In this document: in pieces, positions 1 through 7,431 of the stretch | Layout of the letters: each line of letters opens with the position of its first letter | Position numbering within the stretch: position 1 is the stretch's first letter | Made by a program: the position numbers and the translations under genes | Notes under the pieces: model-generated | The model's input: only the letters and a program-made list of their open reading frames with translations | What the model was told of the DNA's origin: nothing | Database searches by the model: none | DNA from: Natribaculum breve | Lineage (GTDB): Archaea; Halobacteriota; Halobacteria; Halobacteriales; Natrialbaceae | Reading direction: 5' to 3' | Length of the DNA: 64,000 nt | NCBI RefSeq assembly: GCF_023008585.1 | Contig: NZ_CP095390.1 | Location: 186,001 to 250,000 of the forward strand

Positions 1-2
1 TC

Positions 3-671
3 GAGGGCGACGGCTTCGTCGCCGGCTACACCGCCGGTGGCGACCGCCGGTGGCTCGAGGAACGAGCGGACACGCCGCTTTTCGGTGCGACGCGAACTCC
101 ACGAGGCGTCGTCGCCGGCGGTGCGAGAAACGGTCGCGGCTGGGTCGGGACGCTCGAGCGTCCGTTCTTCGAGGCGGACTTCCGGAGCGTCGTCACGTCG
201 CTGTGTGACGACGAGAACGACGGACTCGTCGCCGCGGGAAGGCGGTTCGACGACGGTGACGACGACACCGACGCCTGGGCGCGGTCGATCGACGAGAAAC
301 GGAAACGGCACAGCGGAAAGTCAGACGACGCCGCCGACCGGTCCGAGGGTCGAACCGTCGAGTACCTCGACTGCGAGACCGTTCGCGTGACGGGGACGTT
401 CGCCGACGTGTTGCTCCACGTCGTCTGGTGGACCGAAGCCGACGAGGCGACGGTCGGCACGATCAGCGAACCGGTCGGCGGCGTCGACGGCGAGCGGACG
501 ATCTCGGCCAGCGAGGCGTTCGGCCCCTTCGAGTACGGCCCGATCGTCGAAGCGACGGAGGTGTTCGAGGCGGGAACGTCGGTCGTCCCCGGGTCGGGCG
601 ATCTCGTCGTCGAAAACCCCGACGCCGGAACGTGTCGCGACGCCGTCCTCGAGCAGTTCGACGGCGGGTAG
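3..671 (+). CDS. Hypothetical protein, 5' end cut off
   Basis: The reading frame is open from the window edge to a TAG stop at 669-671, leaving 222 residues of a longer protein; the start lies outside the window. The product is acidic and soluble-looking, with no membrane segment or signal peptide in the visible part. It begins with Gly-rich stretches (GYTAGGD, VVAGGARNGRGW), has a hydrophilic Asp/Lys/Arg-rich middle (about residues 80-115) and ends in a compact domain with the segment LLHVVWWTEADEA. The Gly/Asp motifs vaguely suggest a beta-structured fold, but I do not recognise the family and assign no function. It converges on the protease gene, with 26 bases between the stops. Confidence 0.6.
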   Translation, partial: EGDGFVAGYTAGGDRRWLEERADTPLFGATRTPRGVVAGGARNGRGWVGTLERPFFEADFRSVVTSLCDDENDGLVAAGRRFDDGDDDTDAWARSIDEKRKRHSGKSDDAADRSEGRTVEYLDCETVRVTGTFADVLLHVVWWTEADEATVGTISEPVGGVDGERTISASEAFGPFEYGPIVEATEVFEAGTSVVPGSGDLVVENPDAGTCRDAVLEQFDGG

Positions 672-697
672 TTCGACGCCGCCGTCGGCCGTGACCG

Positions 698-1897
698 TCA
701 CCAGCGGTGGGTCGGCGAGTCGGCGATCGAAACCTCGTCGGCCCGGTCGCCTCTGTCGGCCTCCTGCGGGCCGAGCATCACGCCGACGCTGAGCGCTCGA
801 ACGAGATCGGACTGGGTCACCATCCCGACGACCGATCCGGACGCGTCGGTGACCAGGAGTCGATCGGCGCCCGCCGTCTGGAGCGTCCGGAGCGTGTCCA
901 TCACGTCGTCGTCGGGATCGACCGTCGGCACGTCGGTCGCCATCACGTCCGCGACCGTGTAGGCGTCCCGTTCGACCGGTGCCACGTCGTGGACGTCCTC
1001 GAGCGTGACGACGCCGGTGATCGTCCCCTCGTCGACGACCGGGAATCCCGTGTGTCGTCGACCGAGCATCCGCTCGAGCAGGCCGCTTATCGTCTCGTCC
1101 CGGCCGATCGTCACGAGGTCCTCGCGGGGGATCATCACGTCCGCTACCTGGACGTCGCCGAAGGCCGACTCGAGTGCGGTCTGTCGGGCTTCGCCGGCGG
1201 CGGCGACGTAGACGAACAGGGCGATGGCGACCATGATGAAGTTGAGCGCGAGCAGTCCGAACAGGCCGAGCGCGATGGCGAACAGTTGGCCGACCCGGGC
1301 AGCCTGCTGCGTCGCGACCGCGTAGGGGCGATTTCGCGCGAGCAGCGCCCGGAGCACTCGGCCGCCGTCGAGCGGAAAGCCCGGAAGCATGTTGAACGCC
1401 GCGAGCACGACGTTCATGAGCGCGAGATAGGCGAAGACGAACCGGACGGCGTCGGCGTTCGTCGGTGTGGCGAGCAACAGTCCGTACGCGAGCACGCCGA
1501 GGACGACGCTGACCACGGGGCCGGCGATCGCGACTGCGAGTTCCTGTCGCCAGTCGTCCGGTCGTCCCGAGAGCTGGGCGACGCCGCCGAGTAGCCAGAG
1601 CGTGATCGACTCGATCGGGACGTCGTAGTGCAACGCGACCACCGAGTGGCCCAGCTCGTGCAAGAGGACGCTCGCGAACAGCCCGAGCGCGGCGGCCAGG
1701 CCGAGCACCCAGACGACGTTCGTCCCGGCGAGGGACGTCGCGTCGAGACCGACGCCGAAAATGGCGTTCAGAGCCGTCGCCAGGTCGGTGAACTGGCTCC
1801 CGATGAGCCAGGCGAACACCGGCAGGATCAAGAGGAACGTGACGTCCAGCTTGATCGGAATGCCGAATATCGACCCGATCCGATAGCTCCTGAACAT
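698..1897 (-). CDS. Site-2-protease-type (M50) membrane metalloprotease with two CBS domains
   Basis: A predicted intramembrane zinc protease of 399 residues. The first half is membrane-embedded and carries the HELGH zinc motif (residues 80-84); the second metal-site motif of the family appears as NMLPGFPLDGGR. The C-terminal third holds two CBS domains (VADVMIPRED... and VADVMATDVPTV...), which in this family bind adenine nucleotides and may gate activity. The substrate is unknown. A longer open frame reaches 2437 but its extra N-terminus is basic and overlaps the stress-protein gene. I chose ATG 1897 because it begins the conserved MFRSYRIGSI segment and a TATA-like tatactttt (complement of 1917-1925) sits about 26 bases before it. 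Confidence 0.9.
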   Translation of the reverse strand: MFRSYRIGSIFGIPIKLDVTFLLILPVFAWLIGSQFTDLATALNAIFGVGLDATSLAGTNVVWVLGLAAALGLFASVLLHELGHSVVALHYDVPIESITLWLLGGVAQLSGRPDDWRQELAVAIAGPVVSVVLGVLAYGLLLATPTNADAVRFVFAYLALMNVVLAAFNMLPGFPLDGGRVLRALLARNRPYAVATQQAARVGQLFAIALGLFGLLALNFIMVAIALFVYVAAAGEARQTALESAFGDVQVADVMIPREDLVTIGRDETISGLLERMLGRRHTGFPVVDEGTITGVVTLEDVHDVAPVERDAYTVADVMATDVPTVDPDDDVMDTLRTLQTAGADRLLVTDASGSVVGMVTQSDLVRALSVGVMLGPQEADRGDRADEVSIADSPTHRW

Positions 1898-1929
1898 AGC
1901 TCCACTACGGCGTCGAAAAGTATAGTCCT

Positions 1930-2373
1930 TCAGCGATCGATCTCGGAAACGGATTCCTGGCCGACGACCGTCACCGGAACCGGCGATCGGCGGACGACGA
2001 CCTCCGCGACGCTCCCGAGCAGGAGCCGCGTCGCGCCGTCGCGGCCGTGACTCCCCATCACGACGTGGTCGACGTCGTGTTCGGTGGCGTAGTCGACGAT
2101 CTCGCGCCAGGGCGACCCCGTCTCGATCGCCGTTTCGACCGTCACGTCCTCGTCGTCGAGGCGCGCTCGAGTGTGCTCGAACACCTGTTCGGCGGTCTGG
2201 CGCTGTGCCGCCGTGTACTGGCCGTCGGTCGTCGACGGGTCGTCCATCTCGCTGACCGGATCGACGACGTGCAAGAGCGTGATCGTCGCGTCCGGAACGA
2301 GTTCGACGGCGTACACCAGGGCCGCGTTCGACTGTTCGGAGCCGTCGACCGGGACCAGGACGTGGTCTATCAT
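1930..2373 (-). CDS. Universal stress protein (UspA family)
   Basis: A single-domain cytoplasmic Usp of 147 residues. It opens with the typical strand DHVLVPVDGSEQSNAAL and ends with the nucleotide-binding signature GSHGRDGATRLLLGSVAE, matching the G-2X-G-9X-G(S/T) pattern of ATP-binding Usps. Such proteins act in stress tolerance, though the exact role here is unknown. A TATA-like cgttattgg (complement of 2396-2404) is about 27 bases upstream of ATG 2373, so the transcript is probably leaderless. It is one of four Usp genes in the first 7.4 kb and lies beside a second Usp in the same orientation, each with its own promoter-like element. Confidence 0.92.
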   Translation of the reverse strand: MIDHVLVPVDGSEQSNAALVYAVELVPDATITLLHVVDPVSEMDDPSTTDGQYTAAQRQTAEQVFEHTRARLDDEDVTVETAIETGSPWREIVDYATEHDVDHVVMGSHGRDGATRLLLGSVAEVVVRRSPVPVTVVGQESVSEIDR

Positions 2374-2471
2374 AGCACAGTCTTCGACCGGCGACCCAAT
2401 AACGGTATGTCACCCGGGGGCACGCCGAACGTCGCACCTCACTCGCCTCCGTCCACTCACTGCCGTCGCGA

Positions 2472-2897
2472 TTATCTGACGACGGTTACGGGTACCGGCG
2501 TCCGTCGCACGACGACCTCCGCGACGCTCCCGAGTTGCAACTGCGTCGCCTCGCCCCGCCCGTAACTTCCGACGACGACGTGATCGACGTCCTCGCTCTC
2601 CGCGTACGCGACGATCGACTCCGCCGGTGCGCCGACGGTCGTCTCCCGCTCGACCCGTTCGTCGAGGAGGTCGACGGCCTCGAGCGCACGGTCGAACAGG
2701 TCGTCGGCGCGCTCGCGCTCTGACTCGAGCCACTCTTCGGTGAGTGGCTCTGCAGTCGACTCCTCTGGATCGCGGTCGAACGGATCGATGGCGTGAAAGC
2801 AGACGATCGTCGCGTCGGCGTACGTTTCCGCGGCGTAGGCCAGTGCGGCCGTCGACTGCTCGGAGCCGTCGAGTGCGACCAGTACACGCATCGACAT
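2472..2897 (-). CDS. Universal stress protein (UspA family)
   Basis: A single-domain Usp of 141 residues: MRVLVALDGSEQSTAALAYA at the N-terminus and GSYGRGEATQLQLGSVAE as a complete nucleotide-binding signature near the C-terminus. Two start codons lie close together (MSM and MR). I chose ATG 2897 because a TATA-like acttattctc (complement of 2921-2930) lies about 28 bases upstream, the spacing expected for a leaderless message. It is clearly a paralogue of the neighbouring Usp (shared SVAEVVVRR-PVPVTVV ending), probably a local duplication that then diverged. Confidence 0.92.
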   Translation of the reverse strand: MSMRVLVALDGSEQSTAALAYAAETYADATIVCFHAIDPFDRDPEESTAEPLTEEWLESERERADDLFDRALEAVDLLDERVERETTVGAPAESIVAYAESEDVDHVVVGSYGRGEATQLQLGSVAEVVVRRTPVPVTVVR

Positions 2898-2997
2898 ACG
2901 TCTCGTTCGTCGATGACGAGAATAAGTCTACTCCCGGTCGACACCTTCGGTCAACGCCACGACAGGTCTTTGACGGTCGCCGTCGAACGTGACACCC

Positions 2998-3405
2998 ATG
3001 TACGGCGACATCCTCGTCCCGACGGACGGCCGGGAGAGTACTCGACGGGCGATCGAGGAGGCGATCGAACTCGCGGCCGTCCACGGTGCGACCGTCCACG
3101 CCCTCTACGTCATCAACTCGGCCGCGATCGCGCCCGGGATCGACTTCGAAGACCTCGAGCGAATCGGCCAGCAGGCGGTCGACCACGTCGCGAAACTGGC
3201 CGCCGAAGAAGGGGTCACCGACGTCGAGACGACCGTCACGCACGGACTACGGCCCCAGGCGATCCTGAAGTACGCCGAGGAACACGACGTCGACCTGATC
3301 GTCATGGGCCGACACAGGGGCATCGACGTCGACCGCCTCTTTCGCAGGAGCGTCTCCGATCGCGTCTCGGAAGACACGTCGATTCCCGTTCTCGTCGTCG
3401 AGTGA
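2998..3405 (+). CDS. Universal stress protein with a degenerate nucleotide site
   Basis: A Usp-fold protein of 135 residues starting MYGDILVPTDGRESTRRAI. The fold-defining first strand and the final strand (SIPVLVVE) are present, but the ATP-binding signature is damaged: it reads GRHRGIDVDRLFRRSVSD, where the second and third conserved glycines are Arg. It therefore probably belongs to the non-ATP-binding Usp subclass. A GTG at 2989 would add three residues; ATG 2998 is preferred because gtctttgac at about 2966-2974 has the right TATA spacing. It is divergent from the Usp gene at 2472-2897. Confidence 0.85.
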   Translation: MYGDILVPTDGRESTRRAIEEAIELAAVHGATVHALYVINSAAIAPGIDFEDLERIGQQAVDHVAKLAAEEGVTDVETTVTHGLRPQAILKYAEEHDVDLIVMGRHRGIDVDRLFRRSVSDRVSEDTSIPVLVVE

Positions 3406-3557
3406 TACGGTCTCCTGTCCCGATTTCCGCAGCGACCGCGACGGGACGCGGTCGCTTCGGGACGGCCGGACGGCGGTCCGTGTGATACCGCCGGACGGTC
3501 GGCGACGAGTCGCCGGGTTCTCGGGACGAACCGCCGCCGCGCAACCGTCGGGTTGAT

Positions 3558-3611
3558 GACGGCTCGACGGCAAGCAGTCGTCTACTATGCCCTCTCTCAG
3601 ATCGAGCCGTC
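3558..3611. repeat. 10-bp inverted repeat in the region before azlC
   Basis: Perfect arms GACGGCTCGA (3558-3567) and TCGAGCCGTC (3602-3611) are separated by 34 bases that include an A/T-containing stretch (tctactatg). It lies in the 294-base gap between the Usp gene and azlC, in which I see no gene. It could be an operator or only a chance hairpin. Confidence 0.35.
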
Positions 3612-3699
3612 GGAGTGACGTCGAGAACGATCGATCGCGTACCGTCAGCGTCCGAGAGCGACCCGTCGACGGCTCGTCGTGGCCGGCGGACCGCCACTG

Positions 3700-4467
3700 A
3701 TGAGTACCGAGGAGGCGTCCGGGCGCACGGAGCAGCGACCCCGGCGCGCGAACGACGAATCGGAGTCCACTCGAGAGGGCGAGGACGTGTCGTTTACGCT
3801 CGAGGGGGCTCGAGCGGGCTTTCTGCGGTGTGTCCCGGTCGCCCTGGGCGTCGGCGGCTACGGCGTCGTCTTCGGCGTTCTGGCGCGACAGGCGGGGTTG
3901 AGCGTCGCCGAGGCGACGCTGATGAGCGCGACGGTGGTCGCGGGCGCGGCCCAGCTGGTCGCGATCGAACTCTGGGCCGATCCGATCCCGGTCGCGACGA
4001 TCGTCGTCACGACGGTCGTGATCAACCTCCGGTACTCGCTGATGGGTGCCGCGCTCAGGCCGTGGTTCGAGCACCTGTCGGCCGCTCGCACCTACGTCAG
4101 CGTATTTTTCATGGCCGACGAGAACTGGGCGTTGACGATGAGCGACCTCCGCTCTGGGAGCGCTCGCGGCGCGTTCCTCCTCGGCAGCGGCCTCGCCATC
4201 TGGTCGTTCTGGGTCGTCGCGACGATCGTCGGCGCGACCGCGGGCGGCGTGATCGGCGAACCCGCCCGCTTCGGCCTCGACTTCGTCCTCTCGGCGGTGT
4301 TCGTCGCGCTCGCGGTCGAACTCTGGGAGGGGAGGTCGTCGCTGCTGCCGTGGCTCGTGGCGCTTTTCGTCGCCGTCGCCGCCGCCGAGATGCTCCCGGG
4401 TCGCTGGTACATCCTGCTCGGCGGACTCGCCGCAGCGACGCTCGAGGTGATCCGCTATGACGACTAG
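3700..4467 (+). CDS. azlC: AzlC-type branched-chain amino acid exporter, large subunit
   Basis: A membrane protein of 255 residues. A charged N-terminal tail of about 35 residues leads into AzlC-family helices (GFLRCVPVALGVGGYGVVFG; VVAGAAQLVAIEL; the family motif VINLRYSLMGAAL; HLSAARTYVSVFFMADENWAL). AzlC works with a small AzlD subunit to export branched-chain amino acids or analogues. ATG 3700 is chosen over GTG 3679 because it is the first ATG in the frame. The stop overlaps the start of azlD by 11 bases, so the two are translationally coupled. A second AzlCD pair lies at 58215-59257. Confidence 0.9.
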   Translation: MSTEEASGRTEQRPRRANDESESTREGEDVSFTLEGARAGFLRCVPVALGVGGYGVVFGVLARQAGLSVAEATLMSATVVAGAAQLVAIELWADPIPVATIVVTTVVINLRYSLMGAALRPWFEHLSAARTYVSVFFMADENWALTMSDLRSGSARGAFLLGSGLAIWSFWVVATIVGATAGGVIGEPARFGLDFVLSAVFVALAVELWEGRSSLLPWLVALFVAVAAAEMLPGRWYILLGGLAAATLEVIRYDD

Positions 4468-4492
4468 CCCGTTCATGACGACTAGCCCGTTC
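4457..4492. repeat. 18-bp perfect tandem duplication at the azlC/azlD junction
   Basis: The 18-mer atgacgactagcccgttc occurs twice head to tail (4457-4474 and 4475-4492). Each copy contains an ATG in the azlD frame and, in the azlC frame, a TAG; the first TAG ends azlC. AzlD therefore starts MTTSPFMTTSPF. Confidence 0.97.
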
Positions 4493-4792
4493 GCCCTCGA
4501 CCCGTACGTCGTGGCGATCGTCGCCGCGATGGCCGTCGCGACCTACGTCACGAAGGCGGGCGGTCTGTGGGTGCTGAGCCGTCTCGAGGTGTCAGACCGC
4601 GTCGAGTCCGGGCTGTCGGTGCTGCCGGGCGCGATCGTGATCTCGATTCTCGGCCCCGAACTCGCGTCCGCAGGCCCCGCCGAGTGGGGTGCGGCCGGCG
4701 TCGTCTTCTTGCTCGCGTGGCGGACACAGAACATCCTGCTCGCCCTCGGGGCTGGAATCGGGGCCGTCCTGCTGTTCCGGGGCGTGCTGTGA
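4457..4792 (+). CDS. azlD: AzlD-type small subunit of branched-chain amino acid exporter
   Basis: A hydrophobic protein of 111 residues with about four membrane helices and typical AzlD features (ATYVTKAGGLWVLSRL; PGAIVISILGP; LLAWRTQNILLALGAGIG). It partners AzlC, whose gene overlaps it by 11 bases. The first six residues (MTTSPF) are exactly repeated because of an 18-base tandem duplication, so translation could begin at ATG 4457 or at ATG 4475 with the same downstream sequence; the family fold starts after the repeat. The N-terminal repeat is therefore probably neutral for function. Confidence 0.9.
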   Translation: MTTSPFMTTSPFALDPYVVAIVAAMAVATYVTKAGGLWVLSRLEVSDRVESGLSVLPGAIVISILGPELASAGPAEWGAAGVVFLLAWRTQNILLALGAGIGAVLLFRGVL

Positions 4793-4878
4793 TCGTCGCG
4801 ATCTCGGATCCGATACCGTGACTGGCCGACGACCGCGAGCCACAACGTCTTTTGGCCCCTCGAGACGACGGCTTACCC

Positions 4879-5541
4879 GTGCCTACCTACGACCTCTCAC
4901 ACCCCCTCGAGAGCGGGATGCCGGTTTACCCCGGCGATCCGCCGGTCGAGATCGAACCGGCGGCGACCGTCGCGGACGACGGCTACCGGACGACGAGCCT
5001 CGACGTCGACACCCACGCCGGAACCCACGTCGACGCCCCGGCGCACCTGCTCGCGGACGGGCCGACGCTCGAGGAGTACCCGCTCGAGACGTTTCGCTTC
5101 GCGGCACGTCTCGCCGATCTGCGGCCGCTCGCCGACCGCGAACCGATCGACGCCGACGCACTGTACAGCGCCGTCGACGCCGACGCCGCACTCGAGGCTG
5201 ACCTGCTCGCGGTTTGTACCGGGTGGGCGGCACACTGGGGAACGGACCGGTACTTCGAGCATCCCTACCTCACAGACGGCGCGGCCGACCTGCTCGTCGA
5301 GTGGGGCTGTCACCTCGGGATCGACGCGCCGAACGTCGATCCGACGCCGACGGCAGCCGCTCGAGACGGCGAACCCGACGGCTACCCGGTCCACCGCGTC
5401 CTGTTCGCCGACGGCCGACTGATCGTCGAGAACCTGCGCGCGCTCGAGGCCGTCCCGTGCGAGTTCGACGTACACGCCTATCCGCTCTCGGTCCGGAACG
5501 CTGACGGATCGCCGGTGCGTGCGGTCGCCGTGGTCGAGTGA
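4879..5541 (+). CDS. Cyclase-family metal hydrolase (kynurenine-formamidase-like)
   Basis: A soluble protein of 220 residues starting MPTYDLSHPLESGMPVYPGDPPVEIE, typical of the cyclase/KynB fold. The metal-binding motif appears as DTHAGTHVDAPAH (about residues 45-57), followed by an active-site region near DLLAVCTGWAAHWG and PYLTDGAADLL. The family includes kynurenine formamidase, isatin hydrolase and polyketide cyclases, so the substrate cannot be told from sequence. GTG 4879 is chosen because homologues begin with P-x-Y-D-L-S; the TTG at 4852 would add nine unconserved residues. No tryptophan-catabolic partner is adjacent. Confidence 0.85.
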   Translation: MPTYDLSHPLESGMPVYPGDPPVEIEPAATVADDGYRTTSLDVDTHAGTHVDAPAHLLADGPTLEEYPLETFRFAARLADLRPLADREPIDADALYSAVDADAALEADLLAVCTGWAAHWGTDRYFEHPYLTDGAADLLVEWGCHLGIDAPNVDPTPTAAARDGEPDGYPVHRVLFADGRLIVENLRALEAVPCEFDVHAYPLSVRNADGSPVRAVAVVE

Positions 5542-5549
5542 CACTACTC

Positions 5550-5629
5550 ATACTGCCGGACGTAAGTCGTGAAAGATTCTCGCCGTCCCGGGGTGGCGAG
5601 AATCTTCACACAGTTACGTCCGATAGTAT
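5550..5629. repeat. 80-base nested palindrome (PATE/MITE-like hairpin element)
   Basis: Outer arms atactgccggacgtaa (5550-5565) and ttacgtccgatagtat (5614-5629) pair at 14 of 16 positions. Inner arms gaaagattctcgcc (5571-5584) and ggcgagaatcttc (5595-5607) pair perfectly except for one bulged A, around the loop gtcccggggt. The whole forms one long imperfect hairpin eight bases after the hydrolase stop. It resembles stem-loop ends of IS200/IS605 elements or the palindrome-associated non-autonomous elements of haloarchaea. No transposase is nearby. The rest of the 5542-5757 gap holds nothing I can identify. Confidence 0.6.
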
Positions 5630-5757
5630 CAACAGTACACACCTGATCGCGACTCGAGTGTATCACCACGACAGCGTCTCACGTGCGATTAGTGTGTGAC
5701 CCGTGTCGTCAAGCAGTACGAGTCCGCAGAGAACGAGCCACTCGGGAGACGGACTGC

Positions 5758-6294
5758 CTACGTTCGGCGTGCCTTCGCCTCGAACTTCTCGCGTACCTTC
5801 TCGACTTTCGGCGCTGCGTGCATCTGGCAGTACGCGTCGGTCGGGTTCTTCTCGAAGTAATCCTGGTGGTACTCCTCTGCCTCGTAGAACTCCTCGAGCG
5901 GTTCCAGTTCCGTCACCACCTCGTCGTCGTACTCCTCGTCGAGTGCCTCGATGTACGACTCGGCCAGCCGGCGCTGTTCGTCGTCGTGGTAGAGGACGAT
6001 AGAGCGATACTGCGTTCCCACGTCGGGGCCCTGTCGGTTCAGCTGCGTCGGATCGTGCGTGGCGAAGAACACCTCGAGGAGGTCGTCGTAGCCGATCACG
6101 TCGGGGTCGTACTCGACCTGGACGACCTCCGCGTGGCCGGTCGTGCCGCTACAGACTTGCTGGTACGTCGGGTTCTCCGCGTGGCCGCCGGCGTACCCCG
6201 ACGTGACCGACGTGACCCCCTCGAGTTCCTTCATCGCCGCTTCCGTACACCAGAAACAGCCGCCGCCGAACGTCGCTCTCCGTGTCGAACTCAT
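5758..6294 (-). CDS. msrA: Peptide methionine (S)-S-oxide reductase
   Basis: A cytoplasmic repair enzyme of 178 residues that reduces methionine-S-sulfoxide in proteins. The active-site motif GGGCFWC places the catalytic Cys at residue 13, followed by the MsrA signatures GYAGGHAENPTY, GTTGHAEVVQVEYDP and THDPTQLNRQGPDVGTQYRS. The length is standard. A longer open frame to 6633 is basic and overlaps the next promoter; ATG 6294 gives the canonical MSSTRRATFGGGCFWC start, and a TATA-like catacata (complement) lies about 27 bases upstream. It is divergent from the double stress protein, consistent with a stress-response neighbourhood. Confidence 0.96.
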   Translation of the reverse strand: MSSTRRATFGGGCFWCTEAAMKELEGVTSVTSGYAGGHAENPTYQQVCSGTTGHAEVVQVEYDPDVIGYDDLLEVFFATHDPTQLNRQGPDVGTQYRSIVLYHDDEQRRLAESYIEALDEEYDDEVVTELEPLEEFYEAEEYHQDYFEKNPTDAYCQMHAAPKVEKVREKFEAKARRT

Positions 6295-6484
6295 GGTCGT
6301 CCGGTTAGGCTCCGGGGCGTATGTATGTGACGTCCGTGACCCGAATCGGCCCAGTTCGAGTTCGAGCACGCGTTCGAGCAACAGCGTCACAGCCGACGCT
6401 CGCCAGCGTCGACGGCAGGAATCGAAAATGGCGAGTTCACGTCCACGAATTTCGAAGACATCAGAATTGTGCATAGGGGACAAG

Positions 6485-6490
6485 ATTATC
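6485..6490 (+). promoter_or_regulatory. TATA box of the double Usp gene
   Basis: The element attatc, centred about 28 bases before ATG 6515, is the spacing expected for a leaderless haloarchaeal transcript and supports ATG 6515 over upstream in-frame starts. Confidence 0.5.
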
Positions 6491-6514
6491 ACTGCCGACA
6501 GCGTACGTCGAACC

Positions 6515-7360
6515 ATGCGAGCCGTATTTGCAACCGACCTGTCGGAGGCCAGCACCGCCGCGATCAGTACCCAGGCCTGCCTCGAGTGCCTCAACCGGAT
6601 CGGGATCGACGAGGTGCACCTCGTCACCGTCATCAGTTCGAACGTCCACTACGGGATGCCGGGGTTCGACCTCGACTCCCAGCGACGGAAGGCTCTCGAG
6701 AACCAGCGCGCGTTCTTCGAGGAGGAGGGCTTCGACGTCGAGATGGACGTCGTCCGCGGGACGCCACACCGCCGGATCAACGACGTCGCAAAGCGCGTCG
6801 ACGCGGACATGATCATCGTCGGCTCGAAGGGACAGAACGCGCTCGAGCGCCGGCTGATCGGGAGCACCGCACGGAACGTCGCACGGACCGCCGTCCGGCC
6901 GCTGCTGATCGAGCGCATCGTCGAGGAGGACGATGGCCACGAGGTCGCCCGCGAGCACCTCTTCCAGCGCGTGCTGTACGCGACGGACTTCTCCGAGAAC
7001 GCCGACCGCGCGTTCGATCAGTTCCGGGTCCTCAAGAACGCCACCGAGGAGGCGACGCTGGTCCACGTCAGCGACCGCGAACAACAGGACGCCGGCGTCG
7101 AGACCGAGGAGGCACGCGAGCGCCTCGAGGCGATGGCCGACGACCTCGAGTCGTACGGCATCGACACGACGATCGACGTCCGCGAGGGAGCGCCGGTCGA
7201 GGAGATCCTCGCCGCAGAAGAGGAGTACGATCCGACGGTGATCCTGATGGGATCGCGCGGGCAGAGCCGGCTGCGCCGCCTGCTCATCGGGAGCGTCTCC
7301 GAGGGCGTCACCGCTCGCGCGAACAGCAACGTGCTCGTCGTCCCGCCGACGCAGCGCTAA
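6515..7360 (+). CDS. Tandem universal stress protein (two Usp domains)
   Basis: A protein of 281 residues with two complete Usp domains. Domain 1 (about 1-140) runs from MRAVFATDLSEAST to the signature VGSKGQNALERRLIGSTARNV; domain 2 (about 150-281) runs from FQRVLYATDFSENADRAF to MGSRGQSRLRRLLIGSVSEGV. Both keep the G-2X-G-9X-G(S/T) nucleotide motif, so each half could bind ATP and the chain would act as an internal dimer. The open frame extends upstream to 6143 over the msrA promoter; ATG 6515 is supported by a TATA box 28 bases upstream and by the start of the Usp fold. Confidence 0.93.
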   Translation: MRAVFATDLSEASTAAISTQACLECLNRIGIDEVHLVTVISSNVHYGMPGFDLDSQRRKALENQRAFFEEEGFDVEMDVVRGTPHRRINDVAKRVDADMIIVGSKGQNALERRLIGSTARNVARTAVRPLLIERIVEEDDGHEVAREHLFQRVLYATDFSENADRAFDQFRVLKNATEEATLVHVSDREQQDAGVETEEARERLEAMADDLESYGIDTTIDVREGAPVEEILAAEEEYDPTVILMGSRGQSRLRRLLIGSVSEGVTARANSNVLVVPPTQR

Positions 7361-7431
7361 CACTGCAGGCGGCTATTTGACCGTTTTCGATCGACGAAAG
7401 AAGCGGACGACGCGTTCGGATTCGGGCGCGA

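Noticed and set aside
1898..2437. An in-frame 180-residue N-terminal extension of the site-2 protease.
   Set aside because: It is Arg-rich, antisense in style and overlaps the stress-protein gene; the conserved protein starts at ATG 1897 with its own TATA element.
6143..6514. Upstream extension of the double stress protein across the msrA promoter.
   Set aside because: Its composition is unlike a haloarchaeal protein, and a TATA box 28 bases before ATG 6515 defines the true start.
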